DNA of 64,000 nucleotides, from positions 20,984 to 84,983 of the forward strand of contig NZ_SLXW01000009.1 of the NCBI RefSeq assembly GCF_004341085.1. The letters run 5' to 3'. The notes below the pieces were generated by a model that searched no databases, had not been told where the DNA came from, and saw only the letters and a program-made list of their open reading frames with translations. Made by a program: the position numbers and the translations under genes. This document shows, piece by piece, positions 1 through 7,411 of this stretch (positions within the stretch are counted from its first letter, which is position 1; every line of letters starts with the position of its first letter). Source of the DNA: Sphingomonas sp. PP-CE-1G-424 (lineage in GTDB: Bacteria > Pseudomonadota > Alphaproteobacteria > Sphingomonadales > Sphingomonadaceae).

Positions 1-61
1 CGTACGAGACGCGCGATTATGTCATGCGTCGTGGCGCGTACGCAAAGAACTGAGGTCCCCC

Positions 62-165
62 GTCATGCCGGACCCTTCGACAAGCTCAGGAGAGCCTCGT
101 TCCGGCATCCACCGTTCCGCGCATCGATGGCTTCGAGTTTGCGGAACGGTGGACCCCGGAACACG
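62..165. repeat. REP-like palindromic intergenic element
   Basis: A 12-bp arm at 109-120 (CCACCGTTCCGC) is matched by its reverse complement at 141-152, inside a longer run that also carries a CATGCCGGA / TCCGGCATC pair (64-72 and 101-109). No coding potential is convincing here. It lies just past the 3' end of the RcnB-like gene and probably forms a transcript-end hairpin. Confidence 0.6.
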
Positions 166-192
166 TCCGGGGTGACGGAGTGGCGGTCCGGC

Positions 193-672
193 TCAGTAGA
201 AGAAGCCGTTGTTGACCTGGACCACCTGGCCCGAGCGCGTGTCGACCAGGACGACGTCGCGGCCGTAGCGGACCCACCGCTGATAGCCGTAGGCCGGGCG
301 CGAAAGGCGATAGGTCTGATAGTCGTTGATCCAGTAGTTGCGGCCGTAATATTCCGGCGCGAATCGGTAGCCGACATTGACCGGACGATAGCGATAGCCG
401 CGCGGGCCGGCATAGGCCGGACGGCGGTAGAGGTCGCCGTGCGTGCGGCGATAGTCGCGCCAGTCCTCGCGTGCTTCGCGGCGATCTTCGCGCAGTTCCT
501 GGCGGGCTTCGCGGACGTCGCGGCGGTCACCGTAGCGGCGCGCACGCTGGAGGTCGCGCTGGCTCTCGCGGATCTCGCGCTGGTCGCGGCGGACTTCGCC
601 GTAGCTCTGCGCGGTGGCGACGGTTGGGACGAGGGTGGCGGCGGCGACGGCCGCGAGGATCATCTTGCGCAT
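193..672 (-). CDS. RcnB-like periplasmic protein
   Basis: This 159-residue exported protein starts with a clear signal peptide (residues 1-21, ending in VATAQS). A long charged Arg/Glu/Asp-rich helical stretch follows (about 25-80; repeats such as REAREDWRDYRR). The Tyr/Arg-rich C-terminal domain ends with a WVRYGRDVVLVDTRSGQVV segment, typical of the RcnB family. E. coli RcnB is a periplasmic protein involved in nickel/cobalt homeostasis, but most alphaproteobacterial members of this fold are uncharacterised, so metal binding is only a family-level guess. ATG at 672 is the natural start because the signal peptide begins there. The gene appears to be a single transcription unit. Confidence 0.8.
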   Translation of the reverse strand: MRKMILAAVAAATLVPTVATAQSYGEVRRDQREIRESQRDLQRARRYGDRRDVREARQELREDRREAREDWRDYRRTHGDLYRRPAYAGPRGYRYRPVNVGYRFAPEYYGRNYWINDYQTYRLSRPAYGYQRWVRYGRDVVLVDTRSGQVVQVNNGFFY

Positions 673-815
673 GACTGCTCTCCTGTGTTCGACGCCGAAT
701 CGACGGCATGGACAGGGTTTTGCGCCCGCCGCGCTGAACGATCGCAGAATGCGGTCGTCAGGATTCAGACAGGTGGCGCATGTCCGCTTCTGTGTTCCCT
801 GCCCTACTAACAGTC

Positions 816-925
816 AAACCACCCCGGCGAAGGCCGGGGTCCAATTGGAGAGGTTGCAGTAACGTAGCGCCGTTCCAAATTTCGGTCGTTACCCGATTGG
901 GCCCCGGCCTTCGCCGGGGTGGTTT
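816..925. repeat. Large inverted repeat (REP-like hairpin)
   Basis: A 30-bp arm at 816-845 is matched by a near-perfect reverse complement at 896-925 (one mismatch), with a core of CCCCGGCGAAGGCCGGGG. The right arm reaches the stop codon of the epoxide-hydrolase-like gene (925-927), so it may act as its transcription terminator or an mRNA-stabilising hairpin. Confidence 0.75.
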
Positions 926-1848
926 CAACGTAGGCCAGCGGTACGTACAATGCTGACTGGTGGTCGTGTCAGACACCCCCAACGGCGCATCGCGGCGATC
1001 ACCGCATCGGGCTTTTGCCACGGCACGAAATGGCCTGCGTCGATCGTCTCGATCGTGAGGTCGGGTACATACTCGGCGAGGTCGAGCTGGCTCGGCAGCA
1101 ATGCGCTGTCCTGTATTCCCCAGATCACCAGTACCGGCATCGCGGTCGGCGGGAACGGTGCGTCGAGAAAGGCCGGGCGGGGCGGAGTCTCGTCCATCTC
1201 GGGAACGACGATCGCGCTCGCGCGGTACCAGTTGAGCATGCCGGTGATCGCGCCGGGCTGGCCCCATTCGTCGAGATAGGCGGCCTTGTCCTCGGCCATC
1301 GCGGCAAGGTCGGCGTGCTTGGAGAAACTGGTGTCGAAGAAGGTTTCGAGGCCGATCGCGGCGATATGCTTTTCGAGATCGGGGTTGCGGAAGGCGCGGA
1401 TATACTGGCTGGCGGCGCGCTGTTCGAGATCGTCGAACATGGTGCGCTGGAAGACGAGCGGGTGGGGGGCGTTGATGATGACGAGCTTCGCGATGCGCTC
1501 GGGGTGGCGGAGCGCCGCCATCCACGCGACCGCGCCGCCCCAGTCGTGGCCGACCAGCGTGAAGCGGTCGATGTTCAGGTGATCGGCGAGCGCGATCAGA
1601 TCGGCGACGATCTTGTCGGGGGTGTAGCCGTCGATGCCCTCCGGCTTGGAGGATCGCGCGAACCCGCGCTGGTCGGGGGCGACGACATAGTGATCGCGGG
1701 CGAGGTCGGGGGCGATGTCGCGCCACGTCCGATGCGATTCGGGGAAGCCGTGGAGCAGGATGACGGGCGGGCTCGCTGGATCGCCGGTTATGGCGACATC
1801 GAGTTCGACGCCCGTGGATAACGCGATGTGTTGCAGGTCCGACATCAT
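925..1848 (-). CDS. Alpha/beta hydrolase, epoxide-hydrolase-like
   Basis: This 307-residue cytoplasmic alpha/beta hydrolase has the HGFPES oxyanion motif (about 34-39) and a GHDWGG nucleophile elbow (about 100-105), in which Asp rather than Ser is the likely nucleophile. The C-terminal AGHFVPW supplies the catalytic His. Asp nucleophile plus HGFPES is the signature of soluble epoxide hydrolases and of haloalkane/fluoroacetate dehalogenases. The natural substrate cannot be told from sequence. ATG 1848 (MMSDLQ) or the next Met may be the start. It stands alone, flanked by palindromic repeats on both sides. Confidence 0.88.
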   Translation of the reverse strand: MMSDLQHIALSTGVELDVAITGDPASPPVILLHGFPESHRTWRDIAPDLARDHYVVAPDQRGFARSSKPEGIDGYTPDKIVADLIALADHLNIDRFTLVGHDWGGAVAWMAALRHPERIAKLVIINAPHPLVFQRTMFDDLEQRAASQYIRAFRNPDLEKHIAAIGLETFFDTSFSKHADLAAMAEDKAAYLDEWGQPGAITGMLNWYRASAIVVPEMDETPPRPAFLDAPFPPTAMPVLVIWGIQDSALLPSQLDLAEYVPDLTIETIDAGHFVPWQKPDAVIAAMRRWGCLTRPPVSIVRTAGLR

Positions 1849-1851
1849 TCC

Positions 1852-2070
1852 CCCCCCCGCTGGCGGGAGGGGTTAGGGGAGGGCCTACCCGTCTCGCTGC
1901 CCGCCGGTCATGCCCTCCCCCGACCCCTCCCGCAAGCGGGAGGGGAGCAGAAGGTGGGTTCTCCCCTCCCGTTTACGGGAGGGGCCGGGGGCGGGCTCGC
2001 GGCCAGTTTCAAATGGAGCGGGCGGCGTTAGCGCGTGCCCACCCCTACCCCCTCCCGCTTGCGGGAGGGG
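1852..2070. repeat. Cluster of four GC-rich hairpins
   Basis: Four short palindromes of the form CCCCTCCCGC-NN-GCGGGAGGGG occur at about 1852-1872, 1924-1945, 1963-1984 and 2049-2070. The arms are nearly identical and the loops differ. The stretch separates two minus-strand genes and contains no convincing ORF. Such clusters behave like REP elements, although no adjacent REP-associated transposase is visible. Confidence 0.7.
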
Positions 2071-2076
2071 GGGGAA

Positions 2077-2976
2077 TCATGGATAGCTGACGGTCTTCGG
2101 GATTGCCGGGATCTCGATCCATTCCTTCTCGTCGCCGGGCACTTTCGGGAAGTTGCCCGCATTCCAGTCGCGCTTTGCCTGTTCGATGCGGTCGCGGTTC
2201 GAGCTGACGAAGTTCCACCAGACGTGGCGCGGCGTCGTGAACGCATCGCCGCCGCATAGCATTGCACGGCCGCCGTGCGCAGACCGCAGCGTCGCGGAAA
2301 TTCCGGGGCGCAACACGTACAGCACCTGCGGTTCGAGGCTCACACCCTCCAGCGTCGCCTCGCCCATCGCGAGATAGATCGCGCGCTCCTCCGCCGCGGC
2401 GTCGATCGGCACGCTCGCGCCCGGATCGAGCGCGATGTCGGCGTAGATCGTCCCCGAATAGGTCGTGGTCGGCGCGGTCTGGCCCCAGAGGCTCCCCATG
2501 ATGATCCGCGAGCGCGCGCCGTGCGCCTCGATCGTCGGCAGTTGCGCCTTGGTGACGTGCTCGAACGCGGGGTCGATCTCCTCGACCGCCTCGGGCATCG
2601 CCAGCCAGGTCTGGATACCCGACAGGTTCGGCCCCTCGGCACGCTCGTCGCCGGGCGAGCGTTCGGAATGGACGATGCCGTGGCCCGCTGTCATCAGATT
2701 GACCGCGCCGGGTTCGATCCGCGCCTGCGTGCCGAGCGAATCGCGGTGGTCGATCGCGCCGTCGAACAGATACGTCACCGTCGACAGGTTGATGTGCGGG
2801 TGAGGGCGCACGTCGATGCCCTGGCCGACCTCGAGATGCGCCGGGCCCATCTGGTCGAAGAACAGGAACGGACCGACCATCGTCCGTTCCTTGTTCGGCA
2901 GCGTGCGGTGGACCTTGAAGCCACCGAGATCGTGCGTCGACGGCAGGATGGTCTGGAGGACGAAATCGTCGAGCAT
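2077..2976 (-). CDS. Pirin family bicupin
   Basis: This 299-residue bicupin matches the pirin family in length and layout. The N-terminal cupin carries RPHPHINLSTVTYLF (about 57-71) and the GHGIVHSER segment (about 98-106), which together provide the His/His/His/Glu metal site of pirins. A second cupin covers about 170-260. Some bacterial pirins show quercetin 2,3-dioxygenase activity and others act as redox-sensing regulators, and sequence alone cannot separate these. It is transcribed toward the hydrolase gene, with a NUDIX gene 4 bp upstream on the same strand, so the two are probably co-transcribed. Confidence 0.9.
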   Translation of the reverse strand: MLDDFVLQTILPSTHDLGGFKVHRTLPNKERTMVGPFLFFDQMGPAHLEVGQGIDVRPHPHINLSTVTYLFDGAIDHRDSLGTQARIEPGAVNLMTAGHGIVHSERSPGDERAEGPNLSGIQTWLAMPEAVEEIDPAFEHVTKAQLPTIEAHGARSRIIMGSLWGQTAPTTTYSGTIYADIALDPGASVPIDAAAEERAIYLAMGEATLEGVSLEPQVLYVLRPGISATLRSAHGGRAMLCGGDAFTTPRHVWWNFVSSNRDRIEQAKRDWNAGNFPKVPGDEKEWIEIPAIPKTVSYP

Positions 2977-2980
2977 GGCG

Positions 2981-3430
2981 TTATCCCTTGGCAGGTTCCG
3001 TGGCGTCGAGCAGTTCGACCAGGTCCGCTGGATAGAGCGTTTCGTGGAAGCCCGCGATGTCGTTTCGGGAAAACCAGCGGTGACCGACGAGCAGTTGCTT
3101 CTCCTGTTCGGTGAGATTGCCCGCCCTTACGTCGCAGGTATCGACGTCGATACGGAAATAGCGTTCGTCCGCGGTGACCTCCACGCCCTCGAAGGTGCGG
3201 AAGTCGACGACGCGGCGCGCGACTTCGGGGCCACAGTCGATGTCGAGGCCGACTTCCTCCCAGAGTTCGCGGCGGGCGGCGGCGGCGTAGGTCTCGCCCG
3301 GATCGACCGCGCCGCCGGGCGTGCACCAGAGCGGTGGGCGGTCCGTCGGGGTGAAGCGGAACATCAGCACGCGGTCCTGGCCGTCGACGAGCAGGATACG
3401 CGCGGCTGGGCGTGGGGCGCGCTCGCTCAT
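2981..3430 (-). CDS. NUDIX hydrolase
   Basis: The NUDIX box is seen at about 41-63 of the 149-residue product (GGAVDPGET, then RRELWEEVG), giving the Mg-binding GX5EX7REUXEEXG pattern. These enzymes hydrolyse nucleoside-diphosphate-linked compounds; the substrate is unknown. ATG at 3430 (MSERAPRP) is chosen over the upstream Met at 3535, because the intervening 35 residues are Pro/Gly-rich translation of the neighbouring palindromic repeat. The gene lies 4 bp from pirin and likely shares its transcript. Confidence 0.88.
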   Translation of the reverse strand: MSERAPRPAARILLVDGQDRVLMFRFTPTDRPPLWCTPGGAVDPGETYAAAARRELWEEVGLDIDCGPEVARRVVDFRTFEGVEVTADERYFRIDVDTCDVRAGNLTEQEKQLLVGHRWFSRNDIAGFHETLYPADLVELLDATEPAKG

Positions 3431-3431
3431 C

Positions 3432-3557
3432 GATCCTCCCCCGCCAGGGGGAGGTGGCGCCGAAGGCGACGGAGGGGGAGGACACGGAGCAGCGGTCATC
3501 GCTTCCCGCCCCCTCCGTCTCGCTGCGCGATCCACCTCCCCCTGGCGGGGGAGGATC
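3432..3557. repeat. Perfect 24-bp inverted repeat
   Basis: The arm at 3432-3454 plus adjacent base is mirrored by 3534-3557 (core CCTCCCCCGCCAGGGGGAGG, itself palindromic). The whole block fills the gap between the GST and NUDIX genes. It resembles the cluster at 1.85-2.07 kb in composition but has a distinct sequence. Confidence 0.75.
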
Positions 3558-3566
3558 GAGAGCGGC

Positions 3567-4274
3567 TCATGCCGCGTCGAGTTCCGGATACGCGCGGAAG
3601 ATGCCGTCGGTGTTGAAGGCGAGGCGACGGTCGCTTTTCAGATAGGCCTTGATGCCGGGCAGATCGGCGATCTGGTCGTGGATGCGGACCAGATTCGGAT
3701 AGTCGGGTTCGAGCGTCTTCATCCGCTTCGGGAACATGTACCGCAGCCCCTCGATCACCTGGAACAGCGACGTATCGGCATAGCTCCATTTGTGATCGAT
3801 CAGCCAGTCGCCCGTATTGGCCTGCGCCGCATCCTCGAAATGACCGAGATATTTCGGCATCCGCGCCTCGCGAAACTGCTTGGCGGCACGCGCGGCCTCG
3901 GGCTTCTGGTCGTCGTAATAGTCCATCATCGCGACCGGATGATGGACGTTGTGGACCTCCGCGATGAGGTCGGCAATCGTCAGCTGGAGCTGGTTGAGCC
4001 AGAGCCGGTCGGCCATGTTCGACGGCGCAAGACCGTGGCGCTCGCCGAGATACATCAGGATATTGGCGACCTGCGCGATCACCAGGCCGTCGAGCTCCAG
4101 ATACGGCGGCGCGAACGGCGTGCGGCCGGTGCGATCGTTGAGGTTCGCGAGCAGCCCCTCTTCGCCGACCGTCCGCGCGCAATCCTCATACGCGATCTCG
4201 GCGCCCTCGAGCGCGAGCCGGACGAACTCGCCGCGGCCCTGCAGCGACGGCCAATACCAGAGCTTGTAGGACAT
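3567..4274 (-). CDS. Glutathione S-transferase
   Basis: This 235-residue cytosolic GST has an N-terminal thioredoxin-like domain beginning YKLWYWPSLQGRGEFVRLAL, where Tyr or Ser near residue 5-10 would contact glutathione. A conserved Pro precedes strand 3 (PFAPPYLEL), an AQVANILMYL helix follows, and the all-helical C-terminal domain extends from about 90. The look is of sigma/alpha-like eukaryotic-type GSTs, which conjugate or isomerise electrophiles. It is followed 3 bp upstream by the BolA gene on the same strand, consistent with a short operon. Confidence 0.88.
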   Translation of the reverse strand: MSYKLWYWPSLQGRGEFVRLALEGAEIAYEDCARTVGEEGLLANLNDRTGRTPFAPPYLELDGLVIAQVANILMYLGERHGLAPSNMADRLWLNQLQLTIADLIAEVHNVHHPVAMMDYYDDQKPEAARAAKQFREARMPKYLGHFEDAAQANTGDWLIDHKWSYADTSLFQVIEGLRYMFPKRMKTLEPDYPNLVRIHDQIADLPGIKAYLKSDRRLAFNTDGIFRAYPELDAA

Positions 4275-4277
4275 CGA

Positions 4278-4562
4278 TCACTCTCCCGGCGCGCGGGCCT
4301 TTATGGCGAGCGCATGAATCTGCGTACTCAACAGATCGGCGAGCGCTTGGTTCACGAGCCGCTGGCGCGCGACGCGGGTAAGGCCTTCGAAACGCGGCGT
4401 TTCCACTTCGACACGAAAATGCGTCTCGCCGGTGCCGTCGTCGCCCATATGGCCGGCATGGAGCCCGCTCTCGTTGACGACGGTCAGTTGTGTGGGCGTG
4501 AGCGCCGCGGTGAGGCGGGCGGTGATCTGGTCCTGCATGGAGCCGGTGGCGAGGTCTGTCAT
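4278..4562 (-). CDS. BolA family protein
   Basis: A 94-residue BolA-like protein. The conserved FRVEVETPRFEG segment and the C-terminal RLVNQALADLL...IHALAIKARAP region match BolA, and His36/His39 in SGLHAGHM correspond to the loop that helps hold a shared Fe-S cluster with a monothiol glutaredoxin. The start is ATG 4562, since upstream frame extension is the antisense of the J-domain gene. It is divergently transcribed from the J-domain gene with only 39 bp between starts. BolA next to a J-domain gene and cobST is a recurrent alphaproteobacterial arrangement. Confidence 0.9.
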   Translation of the reverse strand: MTDLATGSMQDQITARLTAALTPTQLTVVNESGLHAGHMGDDGTGETHFRVEVETPRFEGLTRVARQRLVNQALADLLSTQIHALAIKARAPGE

Positions 4563-4601
4563 GCTCCCTATATAGCCCGTTTCAGAAAGCGCGGGGAGCC
4601 G

Positions 4602-5210
4602 GTGAGCGAAGACGGTCAGAACAATCGCAAGGAGCGACCCAGCCCACGGTTTCACGGCCGCGTGGAAGGGACCGGGCGCGTCTGCATGTGGCGCGACTGC
4701 GAGGAACCCGGCGAATTCCGTGCGCCGCCGCTCGAAGGACCGAGCGACGGCGGTCCGCCGCAGTTCCGCTGGTTCTGCCTCGAGCATGTCCGCGCGTTCA
4801 ACTCGGGGTATAATTTCTTCGACGGGATGACCGCGGACGAGATCCACTATGCGCAGCGGCCGATGGCGGGCTGGGAACGCGAAACGCGCGCGTTCGCGCA
4901 TGGCGGCGGCGACACTCCGCCGAAATGGGCGGACTTCGCCGATCCGATCGATGCGATCGGCGCGCGCTTCGGCGAGCGGATGGCGGCGGCGCGCAAGGAC
5001 GGTCGCCTGCTGTCCGACGGCGAACGGCGCTCGTTGCGCGTTCTGGGACTCGGCACGGACACCAACCGGACGGCCTTGCGCAAACGCTACAGTGAACTCG
5101 TCCGGCGCTATCACCCCGATCGCAACGGCGGCGACCGCGCGCATGAGTCGGAGTTGCAGAAGGTGATCTCGGCGTACCAGCATCTGAAGGGCGCCGCCGC
5201 GTTCGCATGA
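4602..5210 (+). CDS. J-domain (DnaJ-like) protein
   Basis: A 202-residue protein with a C-terminal J domain (about 140-202) that carries the HPD motif in RRYHPDRNGG, which stimulates the ATPase of a DnaK-type Hsp70. The N-terminal half has Cys-containing segments (VCMWRDCEEPG and RWFCLEHVRAFN) that could bind a metal, followed by a conserved YNFFDGM element. The best start is GTG 4602 (VSEDGQ), directly after the short divergent promoter region shared with bolA. No classical DnaJ Gly/Phe or zinc-finger region follows, so it is a specialised co-chaperone. The usual downstream neighbour cobS is 2.2 kb away because other genes intervene. Confidence 0.88.
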   Translation: MSEDGQNNRKERPSPRFHGRVEGTGRVCMWRDCEEPGEFRAPPLEGPSDGGPPQFRWFCLEHVRAFNSGYNFFDGMTADEIHYAQRPMAGWERETRAFAHGGGDTPPKWADFADPIDAIGARFGERMAAARKDGRLLSDGERRSLRVLGLGTDTNRTALRKRYSELVRRYHPDRNGGDRAHESELQKVISAYQHLKGAAAFA

Positions 5211-5273
5211 TACCCGACGTCTCGTTTGCCGTCCGCATTAGGTCCCTCGCCCGGCGATGACGTCGCTACGTCC

Positions 5274-5723
5274 TTATAATCGCCGCGCGACCTCTTCGAG
5301 TTGATCGGCTGCCGCGTTCCAGCCCGTTTCGAAGCCCATTGCCGCATGGCTGTCGCGCGCCTCGGCGGTCCAGTGGCGGGCGGTGGCGGTGTAGCGGGTC
5401 TTGCCGTCTTCCTCGAAGAATTCGTCGAGGCGAGTCATGAACGGGGTCTGCGGCACCCAGCCCGCTGTGAACGCGTCCGTGGAGACGATGCGGCAGCACG
5501 GCGTCACCTCGAGATAGACGCCTTCGAGCGCGTTTTCCTCGGCGTTGGGCCCGCGCAGGACCAGCGCGCAACGGCCGCCGGCGCGGAAGTCGAGTTCGAC
5601 GATCTCGGTTGTCCAGGGGCGCGGGCAGAACCAGTCGGCGAGATGCTCGGTCCAGGCACGCCACACCGTCTCGACGGGGGCGTCGATCAGGCGGGTGATC
5701 GACAGGTCGTACGCGTCGGTCAT
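5274..5723 (-). CDS. SRPBCC (AHSA1-like) domain protein
   Basis: This 149-residue START-like protein has the ITRLIDAPVETVWRAWTEHLADWFCP opening and the GGR/FEE/RYTATARHWT strands characteristic of the AHSA1/YndB subgroup, a helix-grip fold with a hydrophobic ligand pocket. ATG 5723 is chosen because it overlaps the stop codon of the decayed GST upstream (ATGA) and the family motif begins shortly after. The substrate is unknown. It belongs to a three-gene minus-strand run (VOC, GST remnant, SRPBCC), probably read from one promoter opposite the HxlR regulator. Confidence 0.88.
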   Translation of the reverse strand: MTDAYDLSITRLIDAPVETVWRAWTEHLADWFCPRPWTTEIVELDFRAGGRCALVLRGPNAEENALEGVYLEVTPCCRIVSTDAFTAGWVPQTPFMTRLDEFFEEDGKTRYTATARHWTAEARDSHAAMGFETGWNAAADQLEEVARRL

Positions 5724-6113
5724 CCAGTCTCTCCCTGTGCCGCCAGCCATGCGGCGAACGCGGGCGGCGGTGCGCCGGTGAACCCGGCCATCTGATTGGC
5801 GAGTGCCTGGCCGAAGGCCGGACGCGCTTCGCTCCGCGCGACATACTCGATCAGTGTCGGATACGCGTGAGCAACGGCGTGCCGCCGAGCATGCGCAACA
5901 CCGCCACCATCATCAGGTCGCCCGCCTCGTACGTCGGCACCTGCCCGAAGGGTCGACGATCGCGGTGCGGTGACTGTTTCTGTTCGCCCTGCTGAAGATA
6001 CGGCACGTCATAGGCCTGGCCGACTCCTCGATCGCCCAACCGACGCGCAGGTCCCGCATCTGGCCCTTCGCGAAATCGGGAGCCCAGTCATAGGCCGTGA
6101 TGATCGGTCGCAT
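5720..6113 (-). pseudogene. Decayed glutathione S-transferase
   Basis: Reading the minus strand from ATG 6113, a GST start is recognisable (MRPIITAYDWAPDFAKGQ...DLRVGWAIEE). The frame is then lost, and the next recognisable piece lies in another frame (GQAYDVPYLQQGEQKQ ... FGQVPTYEAGDL, within 5851-6039). After a large internal deletion a C-terminal tail appears (LIEYVARSEARPAFGQALANQ...) ending at TGA 5720-5722. An intact relative would be about 200 residues; this one is 394 bp with at least two frame changes and roughly 200 bp missing. Its stop overlaps the SRPBCC start, so the operon layout survived the decay. Confidence 0.85.
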
Positions 6114-6175
6114 CGTTTCCCTTTCCAGATGTCACGAGGTCGGCGCAGTCTCCCCGGCTGGATCAGGTGGCGGGA

Positions 6176-6604
6176 TCAGGCGGGCTGGGTCTCGCCCATC
6201 GCTTGCGCCGCCGCGGCCATGTCCATCGAGAACGGTCCCCAGCCATGCCCGTCGAGATCCTCGAAGGCGCGGCTGTACATAAAGCCCAGGTCTTCGGGAT
6301 CGTGCAATTCGCGCCCGCCCGCCGCCAGAGCGGCTTCCGTGATCGCATCGACGTCGGCCGGGCTGCCGAACGACAGCGCCAGTAGCACGCCGCTCGTCGT
6401 CTTCGCATCGATGATCTGCTTGGCCGTGAAGGTCGCATAAAAGGCGCGGTCGAGCAGCATCACCATGATCGTGTCCGACCACGCCATCGCCGATCCCCGA
6501 TCGTTCGAGAACATCGCGTCCCGCTCGAACCCGATCGCCGCGTAGAACGCCGTCGCGGCCACCACGTCAGCGACCGGCAGGTTCACGAAGATGGCTTTGC
6601 TCAT
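6176..6604 (-). CDS. VOC family (glyoxalase-like) protein
   Basis: A 142-residue VOC protein starting at ATG 6604 (MSKAIFVNLPVADVVAATAFYAAIGF). Two beta-alpha-beta-beta-beta units are evident and the chain closes with DLDGHGWGPFSMD, the usual end of the lactoylglutathione-lyase/extradiol-like group in Sphingomonas. Its function is not assignable. It is divergent from the HxlR-type regulator with 74 bp between start codons, a layout that usually means the regulator controls the enzyme operon. Confidence 0.88.
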   Translation of the reverse strand: MSKAIFVNLPVADVVAATAFYAAIGFERDAMFSNDRGSAMAWSDTIMVMLLDRAFYATFTAKQIIDAKTTSGVLLALSFGSPADVDAITEAALAAGGRELHDPEDLGFMYSRAFEDLDGHGWGPFSMDMAAAAQAMGETQPA

Positions 6605-6678
6605 GGCTGCTCTCCTGGTTCGACTCGGTTTCGCACCGTATTTGCATTGCATGCTGATAATGGTTACTTAAAACAACT

Positions 6679-7368
6679 ATGAAGTTAGAAAATGTAACCA
6701 AAACCTCGTCGAGGCGATGGTATGACGATGCGTGCGGTACGGCGATGGCGCTCGAACTGGTGGGAGAACGCTGGTCATTGCTGGTCGTGCGCGAACTGAT
6801 GTTCGGTCCGCGGCGGTTCGGCGAACTGAAGGCCAACCTCGGCGGGATCAGTGCGAACGTCCTGACGCAGCGGCTGGAGGGGCTCGCGCGCGCCGGCATC
6901 CTGATCCGGCGCATGCTGCCGTCGCCCGCCAGCGTGCAGGTCTATGAACTGACGCCGTGGGGGTATGAGAGCGAGACCGCGATTCGCGAACTCGGTCGAT
7001 GGGCGGCGCGGTCGCCTGCGCACGATACCACCCTGCCGCTCAGTGCGGCCTCGCTGATGCTGTCGTTCCGGACGATGTTCTCGCGGCAGCGCGCCGATGG
7101 CTGGATCGCGGTCGTCGGTTTTCGGCTGGGCGGCGAGGGGTTCGTAGCCAGGATCGATGGCGACTGGATCCAAGTCGTGCGCGCCGACCCCTCGGTCGCG
7201 GACGTCACGTTCGACGGCGATCCGATGACGATCGCATCGCTCGTCTATGGCGCCAGGCCCTTTCGCGATGCGGAAGCCGCGGGCACATTGCAGATCACCG
7301 GGAACCGTGCGCTTGCCGAGCGGTTCGTCACACTCTTCCCGCTTCCGGACAAGGTCGCGGTTGAGTAA
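6679..7368 (+). CDS. HxlR-family regulator with SCP2-like C-terminus
   Basis: This 229-residue regulator has an N-terminal HxlR winged helix (about 15-110: ALELVGERWSLLVVRELMFGPRRFGEL then VLTQRLEGLARAGIL) and an extended C-terminal domain (about 120-229). The latter has the SCP2/sterol-carrier-like pattern seen in this longer HxlR subgroup (WIQVVRADPSVADVTFDGD). Most HxlR proteins stop at about 110-150 residues, so the added domain may bind a small hydrophobic ligand; this is an inference. It faces the VOC/SRPBCC operon and is followed 43 bp later by cobS. Confidence 0.88.
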   Translation: MKLENVTKTSSRRWYDDACGTAMALELVGERWSLLVVRELMFGPRRFGELKANLGGISANVLTQRLEGLARAGILIRRMLPSPASVQVYELTPWGYESETAIRELGRWAARSPAHDTTLPLSAASLMLSFRTMFSRQRADGWIAVVGFRLGGEGFVARIDGDWIQVVRADPSVADVTFDGDPMTIASLVYGARPFRDAEAAGTLQITGNRALAERFVTLFPLPDKVAVE

Positions 7369-7411
7369 CGCCCCTCGCTTGTCCTAGAGCGGTGGGGAAC
7401 ACGAGGCCAAC

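Noticed and set aside
1852..2070. Possible CRISPR array
   Set aside because: The repeated units are self-complementary, unevenly spaced and without unique spacers of regular length; no cas genes are present.
3321..4601. Long plus-strand extension upstream of the J-domain gene
   Set aside because: It overlaps GST and BolA in antisense and lacks domain features; the J-domain gene begins at GTG 4602.
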